Below, in pieces: positions 57,157-64,000 of a stretch of 64,000 bases of DNA. Made by a program: the position numbers and the translations under genes. A model generated the notes under the pieces. It saw only the letters and a list, made by a program, of their open reading frames with translations. It searched no databases and had not been told where the DNA came from. Source of the stretch: Limnanthes douglasii subsp. nivea (taxonomy: Eukaryota > Streptophyta > Magnoliopsida > Brassicales > Limnanthaceae); contig JAUPFV010000002.1 of the NCBI GenBank assembly GCA_036936605.1, forward strand, positions 124,170,376-124,234,375, in the 5' to 3' direction. The first letter of the stretch is position 1; each line of letters opens with the position of its first letter.

Positions 57157-57680
57157 TGATATGGGGATAATTCCCATACGAAGAGAATAGTCATTCAGAG
57201 TCGAGAAAAACAGAGTATAGTCTGAGCTGACCAGGAAGCTAAAAAGGAGTACGAGCTAGTTGAATCAATATGATGATAAGCTTTACCGATCAGGAATATT
57301 GGTTTTCCAAATCAGAAGAAGGCGACCGGATCTTAACTGAAAGAAGGCTGGTAGAAGTTTGACCAAGAAGAAGAGGATTAGAAGGACGCTCGGAATGTCA
57401 AGCGAGAAGGATTCATTCAAAACTAGGCATAGCAGATCACTACCAGAGAAAAGGTTTAAAGTCACGACATAGGAATCAGTCAAATTGTTATATAATGGCC
57501 TTAAAACTAGGTTTCATGATGTAAACGTGACAAAAACATATAGCTAATATAGTCAAGTAGTAGGATAATGAGGATAACTGTAAGAATAAGTATAAATAAG
57601 AGGACTAGACCTGGGATAATGTACTTCTCTCTTCTTGGGCAATACAACTCATTATCTAACATTTGTTATTTCCCGTAACA
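57157..57680 (+). repeat. 3' LTR of element C
   Basis: 524 bp starting TGATATGGGG and ending cccgtaaca. The aggat duplication follows (57,681-57,685). Lacks a block of about 97 bp present in the 5' copy near 39,860-39,960. Confidence 0.88.
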
Positions 57681-57685
57681 AGGAT

Positions 57686-58395
57686 ATCGAACTATTATTT
57701 TGGAAATTAATTGCTTATCTAAGTGCATAGAAGCTGCACCACTCTCCATAATAACATCCAAGGCGATAATACAATTTATTATTTCCAATATATGATGTAG
57801 GTTTGGAATTCCAAGATGTATAACAATAGATAACAGTCCACAGTTTGATAATAGAGACATTAAGGAATTTTAATGGGGGCTCAAAAAGAATTTGGAAGGA
57901 GAAACTGATAAATTGCCTAATTGTTTACAAGAGGTAATATGAGCCTATCGAACTAATCTCCACAATTTTACCCATGAATCTCCATTCACATTGGTATATG
58001 GGATGGATGCAATTGAACCAGTGGAAGCTATTCTTCCTTCTTTCAGGGTTCGAAATTATTTTGAAGAAGATAATAAAGCTACAGTAAGAGCTTAGTTGGA
58101 TCTGACTAAAGAGAAAAAGATTAAAGCCTATGTGAGAAACATTCACTATCGTGGTTTAATGAGAAGTAGATATGAATCGAAAATATGAAGAATATATTTC
58201 AAGGTAGGGGACAAGGTTTTGATAAAATTATTTTTACATACTAAATTAAGAAGTTCGGAAAGTTAGCTTCAAACTGTGAATAGCCCTATAAAGTGGTGCA
58301 AAAATCAAGAGTGGAACATACTGAGTAGTTGATCAAGAGGGCGTTCCGTTAAGACACCCATGAAATTTTGAGCATCTCAGATTATACCTTGAGTA
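57686..58395 (+). pseudogene. Element A integrase, second half (broken)
   Basis: Continues the integrase cut at 39,684. Frame pieces read KCIEAAPLSIITSKAIIQF (with a stop and shift), FGIPRCITIDNSPQFDN, then AYRTNLHNFTHESPFTLVYG and MDAIEPVEAILPSFRVRN (about 57,945-58,060), and near 58,190 YFKVGDKVLIKLF. The catalytic DN motif is still readable. C-terminal sequence fades by 58,390. Stops and slips throughout. Confidence 0.82.
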
Positions 58396-58559
58396 AAGGT
58401 TTGTAAATATTTACTTTACCTTTATATAATGTAAATATTTAAGGGGTATACTCATTCCTACCCTGGTGGCTCGGGAGGTTTTAACGAGGTGCCTGTATCA
58501 TCAATCTACCACTTTTTTCCTTTAAAACTTTTTCTTACTGATTATACTCAATAATTGTG

Positions 58560-58828
58560 TAAGCCTTCGAATAGATTGCCTTCGAATGGTTTGTGTTTGA
58601 AGTTATGGAATACCTTTGACTGGTTTGTGTTTTAAATTTTTATATCTTTGAATGGATTACCTTCCAATGGTTTGTGTTTGAACTTATAGAATACCTTTTA
58701 ATGGTTTGTGTTTGAAATTTTGTATAGTTTCGAATGGATTACCTTCGAATAGTTTGTGTTTGAAGTTATGGAATACCTTCAAATGGATTACCTTCAAATA
58801 GTTTCTGTTTGAAATTTTGTGTACCTTT
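58560..58828 (+). repeat. Tandem repeats in element A 3' UTR
   Basis: Imperfect units combining ggtttgtgtttgaa(g/a)tt and accttcgaatgg recur about eight times. A remnant copy (cctttgaatggttttt) lies on the far side of element E at 62,850, showing that E landed inside this array. Confidence 0.82.
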
Positions 58829-59157
58829 TGATAAGTGTCATAATATCTAGGGTTTTTTTTATCGGGAAACGTGTATGGAAAAAAGGGTATCAGGTGAATA
58901 AGTACAAGATTCTAGAGAGAGAATGTAGTCAAAATAAAGTACTAATCATTAGAAGGTCCTTTTTTGGGGAACAAGATCTTTCCTTATATAGTGAAACTTG
59001 TGGGACCCACTGTCACATGCCATATTTACTCTACTTACATGTTACCCCTCACATTTATACTTATGTCACATATTTCTTACTTTACAATTAAGTCCCTATA
59101 AATTCATGTATTGCAAATTGGATCCTTTGTTATCCTTAGTATTTTATGCCCCTATCA
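58829..59157 (-). repeat. 3' LTR of element E
   Basis: 329 bp, closely matching the right copy. Shared blocks include gggacccactgtcacatgcc and tttcttactttacaattaag. TATA-like ccttatatag near 58,982. Confidence 0.92.
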
Positions 59158-59206
59158 GTAGCCCCCTAGTTTTGCGGAGGACTGAGCAAAAACTAATCGA
59201 CCGTAG

Positions 59207-59500
59207 AAACGTAGGGTCGGGATTCTTCATGAGCCTATTTGTCGAACTTCTTCATATATAGCGATCCCGTCAACGTTTTTCCATTAATCTGAAATGTCGA
59301 CCCTTATGCTCTTTTTGCCAAGTTCGGATTTTTTTATTCGTTGTGCTAATCAAGCGTATATACATAGGGTCGATATTCTTTGTATGCCTATCTGGAGAGC
59401 CTCTTCATATGTAGTGATCTCGTCGACCCTTCACCAGTGACGTGAAATGTCAAACCTTTACACTCTTGTTGCCAAGCATCGAATTTTTCGTTTACTGCGT
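59207..59500. repeat. Imperfect direct repeat in element E 3' region
   Basis: Two units of about 150 bp share in order tagggtcg(g/-)gattctt, gcctat(t/c)tg, cttcttcatat, agtgatc-like and gaaatgtc..ccctt..ctctt.ttgccaag. They lie between the LTR and the antisense promoter. Diverged, so an old duplication within the family. Confidence 0.7.
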
Positions 59501-59851
59501 TTTGATACGCTGGTTGTAACCAAAGTTGTCTTCAAATAATATGGGCCGTTTCCATGGGATCGGAATCAAGTTAATTCCTTCAAATCCCACCAAGCTCCCT
59601 CGTCTAACTGGTTTATCAACCTGCCCCTGTGTCCCCCTTCAATTAGTCGGCGTGTTCTTCATCATTAGTCGCTTACGCGCGTATAACAACCCTAGCCCCC
59701 TAGGTATGCTACAGCCGCTTGATTGGAAACGTGTCTCATGATAATTGGGTTGTACTTTAACCAGTATTTTGGTTAAATGACTCTTGATATTCCCGATCTC
59801 TTTTCGATTGCATTTCTCCATGGAGCGGATCTTTACCACGCTTACTTCTTC

Positions 59852-59859
59852 TATAAATA
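59852..59859 (+). promoter_or_regulatory. TATA box-like element for E antisense ORF
   Basis: tataaata with a CT-rich stretch (gtttctcctttcactctc) immediately downstream. It lies about 450 bp before the ATG at 60,311, whose context accATGGgc is favourable for translation. Same arrangement as in element B. Confidence 0.55.
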
Positions 59860-60310
59860 GTTTCTCCTTTCACTCTCATTTCCACTAAGTTTTTTTAGAG
59901 AGATAAACTCTGGCTAATTTCCCTTTCTAGAGAGAGAAAATCCTACTTAGTTTATAAGAAGACCCCTGTCTCATAAGAAACCGACGAAGAAATCTGACGC
60001 CCTTGAGAAACCAGTCTTTCGCTTCGTCGACTACTTACAAATCACTTAACGAGCAGAAGTATACCGAACCGCTGGGTTGATCCAAAAAGGAGTCGTTTCA
60101 CTAGCGTATTCAGAACCGTTAATTTTTCCAAAACCTAAAAACCCAAGCCCTTCGAACCTTTCAACTCACGAAGATTAGCCGACCTCATAAAAATCTTCTT
60201 CGTCGAGGCCTTCTGCTGCTCATTCTTCTCCTAATAAGTCTGCTGCTGAGAATCTTCCCACCTTCTCAAGACTTCGGAATACTACCAACTGTCCAAACCC
60301 ATTTTTTACC

Positions 60311-60730
60311 ATGGGCGACTCCAGCTCTTCCTCCACTCCTCCGCACGAGTACATTCAACTGAATCCTGACATTATAGGGCTTCGAACTGGCCCTAACACC
60401 GGGACTACTCCCAAGTGGGTAGTTCTAACAGATGAAGAGAAGAGGAAACGTAAAGAGGCTGCTGCATCAAAAGCCGGTGCTACAAAGCCTGACAATATTC
60501 GAACCCACAACAGCTCAAGTGCAGTCCTCGCGACTCCTTCTCCCCGTGAATTGATGTCTGCTAACAAATACCCACCCACGGGGAAGGTAAATGCAGATGT
60601 GCAGAGGCTGCTTTTATCCGGGTCCAGATACTCGGTGGACAAATCAAATGAGTCATTGACCTCGGAAATCACCAAAGAAATTTCCTATTTTGGCACTGCT
60701 ACAATCTGCTTGGCTGCTCCGCTTTGCTGA
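60311..60730 (+). pseudogene. Element E antisense ORF, truncated N-terminus
   Basis: A 139-codon frame with a strong start: MGDSSSSSTPPHEYIQLNPD, then KWVVLTDEEKRKRKEAAASK and NKYPPTGKVNADVQRLLLSG. About the last 15 codons read antisense through the gag 3' end (past about 60,690), so the true domain region has been deleted. Ser/Lys-rich and probably disordered. It has no recognised domain on its own; identified as the extra ORF from position, orientation and the promoter layout shared with B. Confidence 0.6.
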
Positions 60731-62480
60731 GCTTGTTTCTTCACATACTCTAGCAATTTACCACTGTCAATTTGCGCTTATACTTATTTCTTGAGCGCGA
60801 TGCAATCTTTGGTATCATGACCTACAGAAACGGTTGTCCCGACCTTCACGGGGAGTTCCGATCAGAAATGGCTTCTCGAAAATGCACACTCTTCCGTAAC
60901 TTATCGAAGATAGTTGCAACACATTTAGTTTAATCAGCAAAACAATCATGCCAAACCCATTTATTCGATATGGGTCGGTAATTATTTCCTTGGTAACCAT
61001 TTTGCATACTCTAAATTTGACTCCATGATCCTTTCTCATGTGTTGATGGTGCTACGGTACTTATCGGTTGTGGCTGAGGGATCATGCTTGTTTTCTTAGT
61101 TTTCTGATACGTAACAACCGGAGCTTGATTTGTCTGTTGGATCAATGCTGCTAATTCTGATGCTTCAGTTTCCTCGATCAGGATCTGCTTTTCGACTTGG
61201 GTTAACAAAGCTGAAAAGGTGAAAGCCTGTTTCTTCGTCACAGTTTGTTTCATCGGCCCAAGTAGCAAACCTAATCTATAACCAGTTAAAGCCACGCTTT
61301 CGTCACAATAATCAAGATCTATCTTGGCGTATATAAAACGTCGAGTATAATCCCTCAAACTTCTCCGACCTTTTGTCGGCAATTAACGATTGTATCCCCG
61401 TTTGCTCGGAAATTCTTACTTCCGACAAACTATTGTCTGAACATCATCCAGAACATACCGAAGTTTTTAATGCACCTTTGTAGCAATCGATTATACCACT
61501 TTGATTCTCTGTCTTTAAATGTTATTGAGAACGCTCGACAGACCAACTTGTCGTCATTGTCAAAACTTAAAATAAAATTCTTGAAAGATTCCAGGTGATT
61601 ATCTAGGTCATTCTTTCCGTCATACTTTTCAAGCTTGGAGATGTCAAAACGCTTTTGGAGATGCCCTGACAAAATTTCATCTGATAAAGAGGACGACCTC
61701 CAATTATGCCCGATGTTAAAAGTTCCGCCTCCTTAGCCTTTTGCATGACTCGTAAACAACCTTTCATCAAATGGGTTTGCAAATTGACTTCCGACCTTGT
61801 AGCCATTAGACTGGCTCCATGATTGAAATTGGAACTGAGGGAAATTCAGCTGCTCTCTATTAACTGTAACCGTACCGACTTTTTCAGCAGATGTGGGAGT
61901 CATTTATCGATGCTACCACCTTGAGGTTCGACTATCTTTGCTCGCAATGACTTATGCCTTATGAGTTCTCGTTCCTTGATCATTATTTTATTCTTCCTAA
62001 GGCATCAGAAATCTCTGCCCGAGGAAGAAGACTCACATATCCTCTCCTAAAGAAAAGTCTTACTCAAGTTTAAATTAGAATCAGGATTTCTTTCGTGCAG
62101 CCTCGTCGAACCCTCGCACTCGGTTTCTGCTTTTTTCAAAAATTCACCTCATCCCAACCAATAGCACGACGGGCTCCTTTTATTTCTTCACATGATCGCT
62201 CGCTTTAACCATCCAGCTGACCTTTCTTCTCAGCCAGAGCCAACTCCTTCTCTTTATTTAGCTTAGCAATGTCATCTAATAGTTGCTACCTAGTCATGAT
62301 TAGGGTCAACCGTTTGCTTCGGCCCTGATTTCCCTGATCATCATCACCAAAAAAATCTTCAGAGTTCCGACCCTTTAAGTATGACATTTCCTCAGATAAC
62401 CTTTTTTATTTGCCTTTCCCTTCATAGCCTTGGTATTCATTCGTTTAATTTTAAGTTTTGATAGGATCAAGGTTTTGGGG
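60690..62480 (-). pseudogene. Element E gag (broken)
   Basis: The N-terminal part (62,480-61,800) is charged and frame-shifted. The core at 61430-61672 reads KRFDISKLEKYDGKNDLDN, HLESFKNFILSF and LVCRAFSITFKDRESKWYN, matching the gag core of B. 61011-61382 has RRSLRDYTRRFIYAKIDLDY and FTFSALLTQVEKQILIEE. A knuckle-like GHDTKDCIALKK lies near 60,810, and the frame ends near 60,690 with LLEYVKKQAQQSGAAK, where pol has been lost. Confidence 0.83.
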
Positions 62481-62502
62481 AACCTGATCTCCGTGTATCT
62501 CT

Positions 62503-62523
62503 CTTTCCCATAGACGGCGCCAA
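62503..62523 (-). other. Primer-binding site of element E
   Basis: Minus strand ttggcgccgtctatggga immediately after the LTR end. The same type of sequence follows the LTR of C (aattggctccgtctgtagg), linking the two families. Confidence 0.85.
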
Positions 62524-62849
62524 TGATAAGTGTTAGAATATCTAGGGTTGTTTATCGGGAAACGTGTATGGAAAGAAGGGTGTCAGGCGAATAAGTACAA
62601 GATTCTAGAGATAGAATGTAGTCAAAGTAAAGTACTAATCATTAGAAGGTCCCCTTATGGGGACATGATCTTTCCTTATATAGTGACAGTTGTGGGACCC
62701 ACTGTCACATGCCATATTTACTCTAATTACATGTTACCCCTCATATTTATACTTATGTCACATATTTCTTACTTTACAATTAAGTCCCTATAAATTTATG
62801 TATTACAAATTGGATCCTTTGTTATCCTTGGTATTTTATGTCCTTATCA
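62524..62849 (-). repeat. 5' LTR of element E
   Basis: 326 bp. Very similar to the left copy with a few single-base differences and small indels; ends ccttatca. The high similarity suggests that E is one of the younger insertions. Confidence 0.92.
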
Positions 62850-62854
62850 CCTTT

Positions 62855-63112
62855 GAATGGTTTTTTATTGATTTTTTTTGTTTTCAAATGAAATACACTA
62901 ATGAATGGAAATACGAGCATATGCATGAGAAAATAAAGTAAGATTGATAAGAGGCCAACCGGTACAAAATGCCTCGAAAACCATGAGGACTTAACCCAAG
63001 TTAAAAAACAACAAAAATAATTTAGCTATCCCATAAATTTATCCAAAAAAGTTCTGATCTACCACGACAAAAAGGCCTTATAACAAAGACTTGCACAACC
63101 TAATGAAATTTT
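62855..63112 (+). other. Element A 3' UTR, continued
   Basis: Non-coding. Includes gaggccaaccggtacaaaatgcc, a type of segment found between pol and the antisense ORF in related elements. Nothing else recognised. Confidence 0.5.
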
Positions 63113-64000
63113 TTAAAAAATAATCTTTGGGCTCATTACCGTCGGTTTTTCCTTTCTTTCGTCTGAACTCTCCTTTTTGGAGTTCATCTCATGATTTCCA
63201 TCAGAGTCATCGTCTGAAAATTCATCAGAAGCATTCATCTCATATGTCAAAGATATGTCTGGGGGCAAAAAATTCTCTGGAACCCATCCTCACAAAGAAC
63301 CAAGGGATAGTGCTGGAATTTTTTGGTGGAATGCCAGTACCATAACTGATTTGATCGAAGCATCATTTTCCTTTAGTTTATCTACAATACCGTCAGCATA
63401 TGCTTTTACATTATCCTTCGATTCTTGGGTGGAATTGGCTTCAGGGACTCGATTTATTTTTCTAACTCTTACTTTGAATTCTCAAGAATTCATTTTTCAC
63501 CCAATACCTGATCCATAGCTTCTTTATCTGTTTTCTGTTAGTTTTGCAGTAAAGTAGTCTCGTTGGAACTGGATGACTACAGTTCCACCAACTCTTTTTT
63601 AGCCTTGACCACCTTGTTTTTTACTGATGTTATTTATTTGTTGAGCACATCAACCTCTTCGACTGCCTTGTTAGCCTTAGTTTTTTCTTCTTCAAGGAAA
63701 CTTTACAGCTTCGTCCTCTCTTCTTAAAGAGAATAAATGATTACCTTTTTGGATTTGACATCCATTTCCAATTCAACAACGAGTTTCACACAACTTATTA
63801 TTGAGTACCCAATTGTATCATTTTCCTTTGAAACTTCAAAAGGTATACCATCAAACACCATGTTGGGAGAAATACTTGGGAAGGGCCCGTCAAAAGCTTT
63901 GTAATCAAATCATGTCAACAAATCCATCGGATTATTGACTCCAAGAGCAGCTTCACCCTCGAAATTAGGAAATAAAAATAGAGGTTCGGATGTAGGTAAG
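63113..64000 (-). pseudogene. Element A antisense ORF, C-terminal part (partial, broken)
   Basis: The minus strand ends at a TAA (63,113-63,115). The C-terminal about 130 codons read in one frame except for one TGA: KDNVKAYADGIVDKLKEND, KSVMVLAFHQKIPALSLGSL, stop, GWVPENFLPPDIS, then an acidic/Lys tail DEFSDDDSDGNHEM and SKKESSDERKEKPT. This parallels the end of the element B antisense ORF (KVDAYTNDVIDSLEKRY, MVLLFHQTFPKRTLGTLW, DEEEGTRESSSDEPKDPKKK), where Trp occupies the stop position. Upstream (63,520-64,000) a frame-shifted charged coiled-coil-like stretch continues past the window edge. Antisense to A gag-pol. Confidence 0.78.

Larger units (their letters stand above)
39685..57680 (+). 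mobile_element. Element C: Tat-like gypsy, full LTR-to-LTR, carrying two later insertions
   Basis: LTRs at 39,685-40,305 and 57,157-57,680 (T(A/G)ATATGGGGATAATTCCC ... GTAACA) with flanking gggat/aggat. A PBS-like aattggctccgtctgtagg follows the left LTR. Gag, PR, RT, RNase H and integrase run on the plus strand to about 46.2 kb; an antisense ORF lies between pol and the 3' LTR. Later events: a solo LTR in gag (40,735-41,205) and element D in the antisense ORF (48,319-55,583). It sits in the integrase of A. Confidence 0.88.
58829..62849 (-). mobile_element. Element E: non-autonomous Tat-like gypsy with antisense ORF
   Basis: LTRs 58,829-59,157 and 62,524-62,849, ends tgataagtgt...(c/t)ctatca-type, with a perfect CCTTT duplication (58,824-58,828; 62,850-62,854). 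The PBS ttggcgccgtctatgggaaag sits beside the right LTR on the minus strand. Only 3.4 kb lie inside: a gag on the minus strand and the front of an antisense ORF on the plus strand meet near 60,690. All pol domains are missing. PPT-like ctagggggctac abuts the left LTR. Confidence 0.9.
29374..64000 (+). mobile_element. Gypsy element A (Tat-like, interrupted three times, runs off window)
   Basis: A plus-strand Ty3/gypsy element whose parts are scattered: PBS near 29,719, gag 29.8-30.9 kb, protease and RT to 32,728, RNase H and integrase start 38,518-39,684, integrase end 57,686-58,390, 3' UTR repeats, and the C-terminal part of an antisense ORF from 63,113 onward. Removing B, C and E restores collinearity at each junction. 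It is the oldest layer of this nest and full of stops. The 3' LTR must lie beyond 64,000. Confidence 0.85.

Noticed and set aside
29374..58400. Integrated pararetrovirus (caulimovirus-like) sequence
   Set aside because: RT contexts are followed by RNase H and integrase, and LTRs with target duplications are present. No movement or coat protein signature was seen. This is Ty3/gypsy.

Overview
This window looks like repeat-rich, gene-poor nuclear DNA from a flowering plant, probably a dicot. It is AT-rich, with one spliced plant gene, a tRNA-derived SINE, plant L1-type LINEs carrying an RNase H domain, and stacks of nested Ty1/copia and Ty3/gypsy retrotransposons. No bacterial, organellar or viral gene set is visible. 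All domain names come from reading translations by eye; no database was searched.

Layout. (1) 1-6.5 kb holds AT-rich intergenic DNA, a 74-bp hairpin, a 3x31-bp tandem repeat, a SINE, and the only apparently intact host gene: a nine-exon, minus-strand class I SAM-dependent methyltransferase (239 aa, EEF1AKMT4/METTL13-like). (2) 6.46-12.3 kb is a degenerate minus-strand LINE whose 3' tail ends about 200 bp upstream of the methyltransferase start codon. (3) 12.35-16.97 kb is a foldback-like element in which two arrays of the same short motif face each other in inverted orientation. (4) 17.1-28.0 kb is a four-level nest: an old copia element holds a second copia element, whose 5' LTR holds a MULE-like TIR element, which holds a 5'-truncated LINE. 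(5) 29.4-64 kb is a gypsy nest. Plus-strand element A runs off the right edge. It is interrupted by B (32,729-38,512, minus), C (39,685-57,680, plus) and E (58,829-62,849, minus). C itself contains a solo LTR (40,735-41,205) and an Athila-like element D (48,319-55,583, minus).

Most LTR insertions can be bounded exactly. Target-site duplications are ACAAA (B), CTCTC (solo LTR), CCTTT (E), ATATA (D), gggat/aggat (C) and gttac/gctac (inner copia). Removing each insert restores the interrupted host reading frame, or joins two collinear parts of the same host element, so the insertion order is readable.

The most notable biological theme is that A, B, C and E each carry an extra gene on the strand opposite to their gag-pol. 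Parts of it resemble the putative gypsy-type transposase domain (Transposase_28) followed by a coiled coil. In B and E this antisense gene has its own TATA-box-like sequence. B and E have lost almost all of pol but kept LTRs, primer-binding site, gag and at least part of the antisense gene, which suggests non-autonomous elements. Almost every mobile-element reading frame here carries stops or frameshifts; the longest still-open one, in D, is an in-frame deletion fusion of protease to the integrase C-terminus.
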